41,503 nt of DNA from Bacillota bacterium (GTDB taxonomy: Bacteria > Bacillota > Clostridia > Christensenellales > Aristaeellaceae), in NCBI GenBank assembly GCA_023415145.1, contig JAEZLW010000131.1:1-41503 (forward strand), read 5' to 3'. The notes under the pieces were generated by a model that saw nothing but the letters and a program-made list of their open reading frames with translations, did not search any database and had not been told where the DNA came from. A program made the position numbers and the translations under genes. Shown piece by piece: positions 32,432 to 41,173 of this stretch (the first letter of the stretch is position 1; every line of letters begins with the position of its first letter).

Positions 32432-33289
32432 ATGCGGCTTGGAGCGCCGGCGTTTGGATTCAAAACCCCGGAGGAATGGGCCTTTACCCATGTAAAAAAA
32501 GGGTATGGGGCGGCCTACTGGCCGCTTGCGGATGGCGTATCTACGGAGGAAGAAAGCGCTTATGCAAAGGCGGCTCAAAGGCACGGCCTTGTGATCGCGG
32601 AAGTTGGCATATGGAACAACCTGCTGGAACGTGACCCTGTCCTAAGGGAAGCGAACATGCAATATGCCATCCGCCGCCTGCGAACAGCCGACCGGGTGGG
32701 TGCCCGCTGCTGTGTGAATATATCCGGTTCCCGTAGCACCTTCTGGGATGGCCCTCATCCCGATAATCTGTCGGAGGAGACTTTCCGTCAGGCGGTTCAA
32801 ATTACAAGGCGCATCATCGATGAGGCTGCGCCTAAGCGCACCTATTACACCCTGGAGCCTATGCCCTGGATGCTGCCATATGACATTGAAAGCCTGCAAA
32901 GGCTGCTCAAGGCGGTGGACAGGCCGCATCTTGCCGTACATGTGGATATGTGCAACCTGGTGAATTCCTTCCAGAAGGTGTACCGCACCGGCGAAATGAC
33001 AAATGCATTTTTCGATGCTTTCGGGCCGCTGATCCGCTCCGTCCACGCCAAGGACACCATCCTGCGGGAAGACCGGCTTACATTGCACATCGATGAGGTC
33101 ATCCCAGGCCATGGCGTTTTTGATTATGATTCGCTGCTGATTCAGTGCCACAAGCTGGGCGACATTCCCGTCATGGCCGAGCATTTGCAGACACCGGAGG
33201 AATATGACAAAGCCACCGGTTTTCTCTTCAATTCGGCCGAAGCGCTGGGTATTCCCTTTGAAAAGCCTCTGTCCATACTGGATAAATAG
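32432..33289 (+). CDS. Xylose isomerase-like TIM-barrel sugar isomerase/epimerase
   Basis: A 285-residue cytoplasmic TIM barrel of the AP-endonuclease-2/xylose isomerase-like superfamily, which isomerises or epimerises sugars using a divalent metal. Probable metal ligands are E in YTLEPMPW, D in VHVDMCNLVN, H in SVHAKDT and E in MAEHL. The substrate is not known. The start ATG 32432 has only a weak SD (GAAAGTGAG). It is divergent from a VOC gene and ends in a good terminator, so it is a single-gene unit. It could epimerise a sugar acid, but nothing in the context shows that. Confidence 0.85.
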   Translation: MRLGAPAFGFKTPEEWAFTHVKKGYGAAYWPLADGVSTEEESAYAKAAQRHGLVIAEVGIWNNLLERDPVLREANMQYAIRRLRTADRVGARCCVNISGSRSTFWDGPHPDNLSEETFRQAVQITRRIIDEAAPKRTYYTLEPMPWMLPYDIESLQRLLKAVDRPHLAVHVDMCNLVNSFQKVYRTGEMTNAFFDAFGPLIRSVHAKDTILREDRLTLHIDEVIPGHGVFDYDSLLIQCHKLGDIPVMAEHLQTPEEYDKATGFLFNSAEALGIPFEKPLSILDK

Positions 33290-33306
33290 CAAGGCCAATC
33301 TTCTTG

Positions 33307-33335
33307 CGCCGGGTCAAACCCGGCGTTTTTGTTTT
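33307..33335 (+). terminator. Intrinsic terminator of the TIM-barrel gene
   Basis: CGCCGGGT-CAA-ACCCGGCG, a perfect 8-bp stem, followed by TTTTTGTTTT. Confidence 0.9.
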
Positions 33336-33388
33336 CTGTGCGGGGCAGGTATGCGAAAGACTATTAATTAAAATTTTCACAAACACAC

Positions 33389-33433
33389 TTGACATTATAT
33401 GATTTGTTGAATATTATATCACATGTTGAATAT
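33389..33433 (+). promoter_or_regulatory. PadR operon promoter with overlapping direct-repeat operator
   Basis: TTGACA (33389-33394), 17 bp, TATTAT (33412-33417): a consensus promoter. Superimposed is a direct repeat with a 19-bp period: TTATAT-GATT-TGTTGAATAT and TTATAT-CACA-TGTTGAATAT, which differ only in the four central bases. It covers the spacer and -10, so binding would repress. Autoregulation by the PadR product is the natural inference. Confidence 0.75.
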
Positions 33434-33459
33434 AAATGACTCTTGAAAGGAAGGGAACG

Positions 33460-34026
33460 ATGTCCTTACGCCATGGCATCCTGGGGCTTTTAAACCGTAC
33501 ACCCATGACCGGCTATAAGCTGAAAAAGCTGTTTGACAAAACGCTGAACAATGTCTGGACCGCAAGCCTGAGCCAAATCTACCGGGAGCTTGTCATGCTT
33601 GAAAAGGACGGCCTTGTCATCTCCGAAATGCTTGAGCAGGAGGACAGGCCGGACAAAAAGGTATACACCATTACCCCAAGCGGAAAGCAGTCGTTTCAGG
33701 CCTGGCTGATGAAGACCCCGAAGGCCTTTGTCTCGCCCAAGCGTGACGAGTTCATGCTCCGGATGTTTTTTGGAGCAGGCATGGGTGCTGCGCATGTGAA
33801 AGAACAGCTTGCTCTGTTTGTGAAGGACAGGCAGCGGGCCATTGAGGCGCTGACAAGGGAAGTGCTTCTGTTTCATGAAATGAAGGCAAGCTTTGTGGGC
33901 CAGGGGGGCATGGGAGAAGATGAGGAGAAGTATCTTTGGTTTATTGTCAAGCGCGCACAGATGACCAACCGGCTGCTTGTAGACTGGGCGGAGGGCTGCT
34001 TTAGCGAACTGGAGGAAAACGAATGA
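33460..34026 (+). CDS. PadR-family transcriptional regulator
   Basis: A 188-residue cytoplasmic repressor. The N-terminal winged helix is typical (SLRHGILGLLNRTPMTGYKL, then QIYRELVMLEKDGLVISEM and the wing KKVYTITPSGKQSFQAWL). The C-terminal helical domain (about 90-185, family Vir_act_alpha_C) mediates dimer formation. ATG 33460 was chosen because GGAAGGGA lies just before it. The gene heads an operon with a YbhB-like and an ICMT-like gene, which PadR probably represses together with itself via the direct repeat upstream. Confidence 0.93.
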   Translation: MSLRHGILGLLNRTPMTGYKLKKLFDKTLNNVWTASLSQIYRELVMLEKDGLVISEMLEQEDRPDKKVYTITPSGKQSFQAWLMKTPKAFVSPKRDEFMLRMFFGAGMGAAHVKEQLALFVKDRQRAIEALTREVLLFHEMKASFVGQGGMGEDEEKYLWFIVKRAQMTNRLLVDWAEGCFSELEENE

Positions 34027-34619
34027 TGATGGCAAGGAAAAAGGGAAACGGAAGGAAGAGGATTTTGATGATTGCGGTTGTTTTGCTCCTTTTGGGAGTC
34101 GGGTTCATTGTTTACCAGCGCTATGTAAGGGCCGGAATTGCCTATCCCGCGGAAAATCTCACCGTCACCAGCACGGCGTTTGAAAACGGCGGAATGATGC
34201 CCGTACGGTATACAGGCCGGGGCGAGGATGTATCGCCGGATTTGCACTTTGGGCCGCTTTCAGACAAAGCGCAATCCGTTGCCATTGTGATGGATGATCT
34301 GGATCATCCCATAGGCGCATATAACCATTGGGTGATCTTTAACATCCCCGCGGGCATATCCAACATTCCACAGAATGTACCAAAGGGTGAAACGGTGGCT
34401 TCCTTGGGTGATGCCATTCAGGGCCGCAGCGACTACGGCGGGAAGCATTACTACCGCGGCCCCAAGCCGCCGTTTGGCACACATAAGTATGTGTTCAGGG
34501 TGTATGTGCTGGATGTGTTCCTGAACCTTAACGCAGATGCCAACAAGACAGCGCTGCTCAAGGCGATGGAGGGCCATATCCTGCAATACGGCACATTGAC
34601 GGGGTCATTTGGAAATTGA
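34023..34619 (+). CDS. YbhB/YbcL-type PEBP-like protein with membrane anchor
   Basis: A 198-residue phosphatidylethanolamine-binding-protein-like fold. A single membrane helix at about 13-32 (RILMIAVVLLLLGVGFIVY) anchors the domain outside the cell. The conserved PEBP motifs are PVRYTGRGEDVSPDLHF, the ligand-pocket DDLDHPIGAYNHWVIFNIP, and YRGPKPPFGTHKYVFRVY. The bacterial family has no firm function. The start overlaps the padR stop, with GGAGG in the end of padR, so it is translationally coupled. Regulation by PadR is likely. Confidence 0.9.
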   Translation: MMMARKKGNGRKRILMIAVVLLLLGVGFIVYQRYVRAGIAYPAENLTVTSTAFENGGMMPVRYTGRGEDVSPDLHFGPLSDKAQSVAIVMDDLDHPIGAYNHWVIFNIPAGISNIPQNVPKGETVASLGDAIQGRSDYGGKHYYRGPKPPFGTHKYVFRVYVLDVFLNLNADANKTALLKAMEGHILQYGTLTGSFGN

Positions 34620-34640
34620 ATTTATACGGAGGATACGAGC

Positions 34641-35099
34641 ATGAAAAAGAAGATGAGCATCATGGGGGTTGCCCCCAAACTGGCCGTTGTGACGGCCGTC
34701 TACCTTACTGCCATGATCTGTTTGAGCAATCTGGTGGCGCCCTTTGGCTCTTTTCCGCCATCGGCGCGGACAATCTTGACAAATGCCGGGATCGTACTTG
34801 TGGCTGTTGGACTGTCTTTTCATGGGGTGGCGGCACATAAGCTACTGAAGCGCTACAAAAAAGGTGAACTCATTACAGACGGTCCTTTTGCCGTATTTTT
34901 GAACCCTATGTATGCCAGCGCCATCCTTTTTACGGTGCCGGGCGTGGCGCTGATGCTTGGTTCCTGGCTTGTCATCACCACATCCGTGGTTATGTTCATC
35001 GCCCATAAGCTGCTCATCCGAAGTGAAGAGGAATACCTCAAAAAAACGTTCGGTGCCGCTTATGATGCTTATGCAAAGAAGGTTTTTATAAGGCTGTAG
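34641..35099 (+). CDS. Isoprenylcysteine carboxyl methyltransferase-like membrane protein
   Basis: A 152-residue integral membrane protein with about four hydrophobic segments and the C-terminal signature of ICMT/PEMT-type methyltransferases (HKLLIRSEEEYLKKTFGAAYDAYAKKV, where EE-L-FG-Y-Y is the family pattern). Bacterial members may methylate lipids or other small molecules at the membrane; the substrate here is unknown. GGAGGATACGAGC precedes the ATG, 21 bp after the YbhB-like gene, so it is third in the PadR operon. A strong terminator follows. Confidence 0.8.
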   Translation: MKKKMSIMGVAPKLAVVTAVYLTAMICLSNLVAPFGSFPPSARTILTNAGIVLVAVGLSFHGVAAHKLLKRYKKGELITDGPFAVFLNPMYASAILFTVPGVALMLGSWLVITTSVVMFIAHKLLIRSEEEYLKKTFGAAYDAYAKKVFIRL

Positions 35100-35136
35100 A
35101 CAAGATACATAACCCATAACCCAAACGCTGCAAAAG

Positions 35137-35185
35137 GCCCGTCATCCCATGCCGGAAACACCGTTGTCGGATGGCGGGCTTTTTG
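35137..35185 (+). terminator. Intrinsic terminator of the PadR operon
   Basis: GCCCGTCATCC / GGATGGCGGGC, an 11-bp stem with one G-T pair, then TTTTTG. It also lies just before the stop of the convergent nitroreductase. Confidence 0.85.
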
Positions 35186-35200
35186 TGCCGTGAAATCTGG

Positions 35201-35728
35201 TCAGGTGTGCCGGTTGTACCATGCCCTCTTACTGAAAGGCAGCCTTTCATTCTGCGTGCCTGCTTCCACGGGAACGCCTACCGGCAGGATCACCGATACC
35301 GTCAGGTTCTGTCCCTGCGGCACGTTTAGAAGTTCTCCGATCTTTTCGGCAATGCCCCTTGTGCGCAGTACACCGTCCAGCCATACGGACGCGTATCCGA
35401 GCCCCGTGATGGCCAGCAGCATGTTTTCAACCGCCGCCGAATAATCCTGCACCTCAAAGCTCATGCCCCGGTAGGTGGTTTGGCCTTTGCTGATGACGGC
35501 AATGATGGCCGGAGCCGTTTGAACAGCAGCCATGGACAGCAGCTTTCGTATTTCATCCAATAGCACAGGGTCGTCCACAATGGTAAAAAGCGTGGTCTGG
35601 GCATTGCAGCCCGATGGTGCTTTGATGCCTGCTTCAACAATTTTGTTCAGGTCCTCCCTGGGCACGGGAGTATTCTTGAAATCACCCCTGTAGCTATGGC
35701 GCGCGGCAAACGCTTCAAACAAATCCAT
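35201..35728 (-). CDS. Nitroreductase-family FMN protein
   Basis: A 175-residue homodimeric flavoenzyme that reduces nitro groups or other electron-poor compounds with NAD(P)H. The N-terminal FMN-binding motif is AFAARHSYRG and the conserved GIKAPSGCNAQ follows. The C-terminal half shows GLGYASVWLDGVLRTRG and IGELLNVPQGQNLTVSVILPVG. ATG 35728 was chosen because AAGGGGGG precedes it. The true substrate is not predictable. A single gene, convergent with the PadR operon. Confidence 0.92.
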   Translation of the reverse strand: MDLFEAFAARHSYRGDFKNTPVPREDLNKIVEAGIKAPSGCNAQTTLFTIVDDPVLLDEIRKLLSMAAVQTAPAIIAVISKGQTTYRGMSFEVQDYSAAVENMLLAITGLGYASVWLDGVLRTRGIAEKIGELLNVPQGQNLTVSVILPVGVPVEAGTQNERLPFSKRAWYNRHT

Positions 35729-35873
35729 ACTGAACCCCCCTTGCGATGATGCTTGCATACATCATATCACGTTAGGGAAAAAGTGCCAAGCCGTGCCTGC
35801 AGGGTAGTTTGAAATTGCAAACCATATGCGCCGCTGATATAATACCGGTATCCATTCCCTAAGGAGTTTATTC

Positions 35874-36716
35874 ATGAAGACAACGCTGGGCTGCATCCGC
35901 AAGGCCGACCAGGATTTTCACATGATTGCCCCCGGCGACAAGATTGCCGTGGGCGTATCCGGCGGCAAGGACAGCCTGCTGTTGCTGTATGCACTGCACC
36001 TGTATCGCCTGTTCAGCCATACGGAGTATACGCTTCACGCCTTCACCATGACGCTGGGGCTTGAGCCTTTTGACCTTACCCATGTACGTGCGCTATGTGA
36101 TTCCTTGCAGATTCCCTATACTGTGCGGGAAACGGATATCGGGCATATCCTCTTTGACGTTCGCAAGGAAAAGAATCCCTGCGCGCTTTGTGCCAAAATG
36201 CGCCGGGGAATCCTAAACGATCTTGCGAAGGAGCATGGTTTAAACAAGCTTGCCTTGGCCCATCACCGGGACGACGCCTTGGAAACGCTGATGATGAGCC
36301 TGCTCTTTGAGGGGCGCATTCACACCTTCCACCCCGTTACGTATCTGAGCCGTTCTGATTTGACCGTGATCCGGCCCCTTGTCTACCTGCCGGAAAAGCA
36401 CATCCGCCACATGGCCAAGGTGCTTTCCCTGCCCGTTGTCAAAAGCCCCTGCCCCGTAAACGGTCACACCCGCCGGCAGGAAATGAAAGAGCTTCTGGCC
36501 TGCCTTGCCCGCAAGTATCCCAAGGCCCCTGAGCTGATGCTCAGCGCCCTTCAAAACGAAGATCAGTATGGCCTCTGGTGGAAACCCGAGGACTCTGCCC
36601 TCGGGACTCCCGCTAAAAGTGAAGGAGCCCTGCCCCCGCCAGTGGCGGAAATGGGCAGGGCGGATGAATCAAGCGAAACGAGCAATGCGAGCGGCAGCGA
36701 GCGGTGCGACGATTGA
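35874..36716 (+). CDS. ttcA: TtcA-type tRNA thiolation ATPase with repeat-derived C-terminal tail
   Basis: Cytoplasmic PP-loop ATPase that adds sulfur to cytidine 32 of tRNAs. The PP-loop is SGGKDS (29-34). The three cluster-binding cysteines of TtcA have counterparts C103 and C106 (PCALCAKMRRG) and C193 (KSPCPVNGHTRR). The conserved LALAHHRDDALETLMMSLLF is intact. The start has TAAGGAG. From residue 238 to the end (about 43 residues, PEDSALGTP onwards) the protein is encoded by two dispersed repeats (families B and C), a tail absent from normal TtcA. The enzyme core is complete, so function is probably kept. Confidence 0.9.
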   Translation: MKTTLGCIRKADQDFHMIAPGDKIAVGVSGGKDSLLLLYALHLYRLFSHTEYTLHAFTMTLGLEPFDLTHVRALCDSLQIPYTVRETDIGHILFDVRKEKNPCALCAKMRRGILNDLAKEHGLNKLALAHHRDDALETLMMSLLFEGRIHTFHPVTYLSRSDLTVIRPLVYLPEKHIRHMAKVLSLPVVKSPCPVNGHTRRQEMKELLACLARKYPKAPELMLSALQNEDQYGLWWKPEDSALGTPAKSEGALPPPVAEMGRADESSETSNASGSERCDD

Positions 36717-36718
36717 GC
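36585..36718. repeat. Family B fragment plus family C unit inside the 3' end of ttcA
   Basis: 36585-36613 (CCCGAGGACTCTGCCCTCGG and onward) resembles the reverse complement of 7441-7461. 36636-36718 (83 bp, starting CCGCCAGTGGCGGAAA and ending GCGACGATTGAGC) resembles the reverse complement of 20557-20639, also 83 bp, at roughly three quarters identity by eye. The ttcA reading frame passes through and stops at the end of the unit. Confidence 0.75.
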
Positions 36719-36869
36719 TTGCGGAATAAACCCCCTTGAGAATCCCCATATTTAGGGGATCGGGGAGAGTATGCCAAGGCCTCCCCTCCAGGGGAAGGTC
36801 TAAAAACGTTCCATGAATATTTCTTCCCTTGGGACGATGCTTGAATCAAGGGTATCTGTTGAACAGTTT
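36717..36869. other. Non-coding gap with two small hairpins
   Basis: ATCCCC / GGGGAT (36742-36760) and an imperfect CCTCCCC / GGGGAAGG (36780-36798). No T-run or gene start is seen. Probably remnants of repeats between the convergent genes. Confidence 0.5.
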
Positions 36870-37556
36870 CTATGCCTTTTGCTTAATCACCCGGTTATAT
36901 GCCATGGTTTCCAATTTCAACATCGCCAGCGCCGCAATTTCCAGTGTGGCGATATAGGCCGCCTGGCCCATGCTTTGCATCAGGTACAGCGGCGTGCCTG
37001 TGGGTGCGTTGCGAAGAAAGAAATAGTTTGTTTTGAAAATGGAATTGACACCCATTACCAAAAGCAGCAGAACATTTCCCCACAAAAAGACCCGGCCCAA
37101 AGCCATTGGCCTTGGCCGGTCTCCGTTTGCCATGCGCAGGAAAGGCGCTAATGCAATCAGCGCATGCAGGCTGAAAAACGCCCCTTGCATGAGAATGGGC
37201 CAGGGGCTGGGCATCACTGCCGGGAAAATCACCGCCGCAATTGCCCCGGGTACGCCCAGGAACAGCGTGAACTCCAACAAGCCGACTGAACGTGTCAGGA
37301 GCATGAAGGGCGTCAGCACTCCCACAAAGCTGCAAAGGTGCAGGGGAAGTACTGTGCCCACCCCTGCCAGGCCCATTTTCCAAAGCAGAAAAATCTGGGT
37401 GGCCATACAAAGCGGCACCAGCGCAGAAACAGCCAGGGAGGCGTTAATCTGCCACCGCTTTGCATGGCGGTGCTGTCCCACCCGGCGCCAGAAGCGGATG
37501 CGCCGGATGATGAACGCCATTGGGACAGCCCATAACAAGAACACCGCAAGGGACAT
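36870..37556 (-). CDS. YwaF/TIGR02206-type integral membrane protein
   Basis: A 228-residue polytopic membrane protein with about six helices. The family landmarks are LPLHLCSFVGVLTPFMLL in the third or fourth helix and the loop TNYFFLRNAPTGTPLYLM, which I associate with the TIGR02206/YwaF family of unknown function. ATG 37556 follows GAGGT at 8 bp. It starts 11 bases after the stop of the YyaL-like gene, so the two are co-transcribed. Confidence 0.82.
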   Translation of the reverse strand: MSLAVFLLWAVPMAFIIRRIRFWRRVGQHRHAKRWQINASLAVSALVPLCMATQIFLLWKMGLAGVGTVLPLHLCSFVGVLTPFMLLTRSVGLLEFTLFLGVPGAIAAVIFPAVMPSPWPILMQGAFFSLHALIALAPFLRMANGDRPRPMALGRVFLWGNVLLLLVMGVNSIFKTNYFFLRNAPTGTPLYLMQSMGQAAYIATLEIAALAMLKLETMAYNRVIKQKA

Positions 37557-37566
37557 CAAAAGTACC

Positions 37567-39639
37567 TCACACGCCGCCCGCCAAACCGGGCACCGTGCTT
37601 AGGCTTGCCAGCATTTCATCCATCTCTTCCAGCGTAAACACCGGCGTCTGGCAGCTTCCATCCCGGCACAGGTAATAAGCGGCAGGGTGGCCCATGGTAT
37701 CCCGGCCCTTCATTATACCCGGCATGCCGTTTTCGTTTGATTGCATCCGCCGCGCCGCAACGGATATCAGGGGTAAAAACCGCTTTCCAACGGCTTTTGC
37801 AAAAGCCTCTATCTCTTTCTCCTCGCGGGCAACGCAAACGGCTTCCGCCGGCAGGTAGCAGCGCTCCAGCCCGGCAATCAGCCCGAAGCAATATCCGGAA
37901 GGCCGGTTTTGTGCCGCGCCGGCCAGTTTTTCCACGGTACGTGTGGCGTATTCCATCCATGCGTCCTCCCCTGTAAGACGGGCAAGCTCATACAGCACGT
38001 AGGCCGCCATGGAGTTGCCGCAGGGTGAAGCGCCGTCGTAATGCTCCTTGGGCCTGAAGATCAAGCCTGCTTCCGCCTCGTTCATGAAAAAGTCGCCCTG
38101 CTTGTCATCAAAGAACTTGCGTACCATCAGGCGGCACAGGTTTTCGGCCTGCTGTATATGGCTTACATGGAAATCTGCCCTGTACAGGGCAAGGCTCGCC
38201 CAGGCAATGGCCGCATAATCTGAAAGCCCGCCACGCCCCCCGGCCTTTCCATCCCGCCAGTAGGCATACAGTTCGCCCTTTTCATTGGTCAGCCTTGCCT
38301 GGATAAACGCCATCCCGCGGCGGGCAGCCTGAAGATACTCCGGCTTGTTTAAGGCATGTGCTGCCTTGCATAGCGCTGCTATGGCCAGTCCGTTCCATTC
38401 GGTAAGCACCTTGTCGTCGGTAAAGAGTGTGCGGGTGCTTATGCGGTACTCGTACAGCTTTTTACGAAGCGGCCGCAGGTTTTCCTCCTCCTCCTGGGAA
38501 TCCTGGAGGCGGTTGACAATGGATTTTCCCTCCAGCACACCGTTTTCCGTGATGCCGTAAAAGCTGCAAAAGCGCATTCCCTCCGAAGTTCCCAGCACGC
38601 TTTCAACTTCCGCCGGGGTGAATGTATAGTACGCCCCTTCCTCGCCGCCGGTATCCGCGTCCTGAGCGCTGTAGAACCCGCCCTCGGGGTTTGTCATTTC
38701 ACGCAGCAAATAATCCAGCGTGGCGGTTGCCACCCGCCAGTACAGCGGCTTGCCCGTGATCTGGAAGGCTTCCGTATAGGCCATGGCCAGCAATGCGTTG
38801 TCATAAAGCATCTTTTCAAAGTGGGGAATCAGCCATTTCCTCTCCGTGGAATAGCGGCTGAACCCGCCGCCCAGATGGTCGTACATCCCGCCGCGGTACA
38901 TGCAGGCAAGCGTCTTTTCCGCCATGTGCAGCGCCCGCTTGTCCTTTTCCAGCAAAGAAAAGCGCATCAAAAACATCGGCACATGGGGGGTTGGAAATTT
39001 GGGCGCGCTGCCAAAGCCGCCGTACTGGTCGTCAAAACGGGTATCCAGGTCCATTCTTGCTTTATGCAAAAGCTCCCTGGTCATTTTGCCGGCTGCCGGA
39101 GCCGGTGCTTTGGCAAAAGCCTGGGCTACCTGCCGCCCGTTGTCGCGAAGGGCGGCGGGGTCCTCCTGCCATTTGCGGGCGACGGTTTCCAAAACATCTA
39201 CAAAACCCGGCTGGCCGTAGGCTGATTTTTTGGGGAAATACGTGCCGGTGAAAAAGGGTAGCTGGTCCGGTGTCATAAACACCGACAGGGGCCAGCCTCC
39301 GGAGCCGTTCATGGCCTGGCATACCTGCATATACACTGCGTCCACGTCCGGCCTCTCCTCCCTGTCAACCTTGACAGAGATGAAATGCTCATTGAGCAGC
39401 CCGGCCACCTCATCATCCTCAAACGATTCGTGGGCCATTACGTGGCACCAATGGCATGTGCTTATCGGCACAAACTAGCTGTACCCAACAGAAAGAAAGA
39501 CAGGCTTGTTTTCAAGCCTTGCTTTTTCAAAGGCCTCCTTCCCCCAGGGATGCCAGTCAACGGGATTGTTGGCATGCTGGATCAGATAGGGCGAAGTTTC
39601 CTTGATCAATCTATTGGGTACTTGTTGTTGATTGCGCAC
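37567..39639 (-). pseudogene. YyaL/SSP411-like thioredoxin-domain protein, interrupted by an in-frame amber codon
   Basis: The family protein (DUF255 thioredoxin-like domain followed by an alpha/alpha barrel) would be 690 residues here. Translation from GTG 39639, with a strong AAGGAGGTGG site, gives VRNQQQVPNRLIKETSPYLI and on to KPVFLSVGYS, exactly as in the family, but codon 55 is TAG (39475-39477). The consensus runs GYSTCHWCHVM without a gap. Here 18 extra in-frame bases (tagtttgtgccgataagc) sit before the CxxC motif, and the rest (STCHWCHVMAHESFEDDEV to the C-terminus) is open and well conserved. A restart at GTG 39471 lacks an SD. Either a recent pseudogene, a stop readthrough case or an assembly error. 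YwaF-like gene follows. Confidence 0.8.
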
Positions 39640-39778
39640 TTAAACCACCTCCTTTTACATGACTTGCCTGTTGCTTACCTATTCTTTCCGGTGGCTTTGC
39701 GCATTATGCCTAGAGAAAAGGCAATTCGTCTGCACAAAAGGGCCTTCTTGGCAAGAGAGCCTTCTTTTCTGACGCATG

Positions 39779-39991
39779 TCATTCGGGATAAGGGCTGCTG
39801 TCATTGTAAATGCCGCCATACTCCTTCAGTACATTTGACATGCCACGGTTGGCTACCTGGATCAGGTCCTCCTGCGTTTTGATCTCATCGGCGTGGCTGT
39901 CTACCACCTCCCGCACCGATGCGTGCAAAGAGTAGTAATATTCGGCCGCCTGGTTGTTTTTGTCCAAAAGATTCATCAGGCCTGTTTGCAT
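39779..39991 (-). CDS. Small 70-residue protein of unknown function
   Basis: A soluble helical protein: MQTGLMNLLDKNNQAAEYYY at the start, then SLHASVREVVDSHADEIKTQ and a C-terminal YGGIYNDSSPYPE. A very good AAAGGAGGAG site lies 6 bp before the ATG, which is the main reason to accept it. It resembles small conserved Clostridia proteins of unknown role, but I cannot place it in a family. It sits between the LPG-synthase-like gene and the YyaL-like gene, all on the same strand. Confidence 0.7.
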   Translation of the reverse strand: MQTGLMNLLDKNNQAAEYYYSLHASVREVVDSHADEIKTQEDLIQVANRGMSNVLKEYGGIYNDSSPYPE

Positions 39992-40074
39992 GACTTGCTC
40001 CTCCTTTATCGTTCAGTATGCCCTGAGCGCGAAAAAGAAAACGCTGTTTGGCGGGCAGGCATTTATTGCGTAAC

Positions 40075-40102
40075 AAAAAAACGCAGCTCTTTAAAAGCCG
40101 CG
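40075..40102 (-). terminator. Intrinsic terminator of the LPG-synthase-TM-like gene
   Basis: Read on the minus strand, CGCGGCT / AGCTGCG (one G-T pair) is followed by TTTTTTT, 19 bp after the stop codon. Confidence 0.8.
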
Positions 40103-40120
40103 CCTGTTGTGAGTGCTTTA

Positions 40121-41173
40121 TTATTTCTCCTGACCTTCCGGATTGACCGGCGGGGTTTTGATGATGCTGCGTGTGGTTTGGATGACGGTGGTGACCGAAC
40201 CGGCTATCAGCGTCATGTAATATGTAAAAAGCCGCCATAGCAAAAGGGCGGGAAAAATCTGACCCGGAGGGAATATGTTTTTCAGGTAGATCATAAAGCC
40301 GCCTTCCTGGGCGCCTGACGCGCCGGGCAGGGGTGTGTAGGAGGCGCTGATGTATAAAAGCAGCGCCATGGTAACGATCTTTACAGTTGGCATGCCATGA
40401 AGGCCCAGCGCATGATACACAAAAACGGTCACCGCCATGATGGACAGTACCTGCAGTGCGTTGATCAAAAGCTGTACCAGCAGTTCCTTGGGCCGTTTGC
40501 GGATCAGCATGACGCTGGCATGGAATGTCGACAGAATGCCTTCCCACTTGGCGGCAGATTGTACGGGGTCCTTGCAGATGCGCAGGAATGTGCCTACGCG
40601 GATAAACAGCAGTATGAAAAACCGTACCATTCTTTTATTGACCACCATGAATATAAGGAGGCAAACCGAAAAGGAATTGAACAGATAGCCGGCGATCAAA
40701 AAAACCTTCGCACCCCATAATTGGTCTTGCACAAAGGTCGGCTGCGCAGCCCAGGCCGCGCCGCCCAGTACCAGCAGCATAAACTGAAAGCAAAAAAACT
40801 TCACCGTCAGCACAGAGGAGCTTACGCCTATGGGTACTTCCCGTTTTTTCAGATAGTAGACCTGCATCGGCTGACCACCCGTGGCACCGGGTGTGATGTT
40901 GGAATAATACAAGCCCATCAGTGCAACAAACATGACGTACCGAAAGCTTATCGGGTAACCCTGCTTATAAAGAAAATAGGCAAGAGAAACGCTTTCCAGC
41001 AAAAAAAAGCTAAGCCAGGCGCCCAAGCAGGCCAGCAGCCACCAGGGCGAAATGCTGGAAAAAGCCTGTCCGATATTTTTTAGTTCATTGTTGTTGATGC
41101 CGATGACCAGCATCACCAGCAAGGTGCCCAAAATGAAGGCAATATTCAAATAGCGTTTTGTAGCCGCTTTCAT
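40121..41173 (-). CDS. LPG-synthase-TM/YbhN-like integral membrane protein (flippase-like)
   Basis: A 350-residue membrane protein with about eight hydrophobic segments and the family motifs of the lysylphosphatidylglycerol synthase membrane domain (UPF0104): FVALMGLYYSNITPGATGGQ and, near the C-terminus, SASYTPLPGASGAQEGGFMI. It lacks the C-terminal synthase domain, so by itself it would move a lipid or polyprenyl-linked substrate, not make LPG. The SD is AGGGGG close to the ATG. The start keeps a short basic segment (MKAATKRY) before the first helix. Confidence 0.88.
   Translation of the reverse strand: MKAATKRYLNIAFILGTLLVMLVIGINNNELKNIGQAFSSISPWWLLACLGAWLSFFLLESVSLAYFLYKQGYPISFRYVMFVALMGLYYSNITPGATGGQPMQVYYLKKREVPIGVSSSVLTVKFFCFQFMLLVLGGAAWAAQPTFVQDQLWGAKVFLIAGYLFNSFSVCLLIFMVVNKRMVRFFILLFIRVGTFLRICKDPVQSAAKWEGILSTFHASVMLIRKRPKELLVQLLINALQVLSIMAVTVFVYHALGLHGMPTVKIVTMALLLYISASYTPLPGASGAQEGGFMIYLKNIFPPGQIFPALLLWRLFTYYMTLIAGSVTTVIQTTRSIIKTPPVNPEGQEK

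Noticed and set aside
39475..39477. Amber codon read as pyrrolysine
   Set aside because: TAG serves as the ordinary stop of several genes here (dnaE, the propeller gene, the TIM-barrel gene) and no pyl genes are present in the window. The inserted bases are absent from the family consensus.
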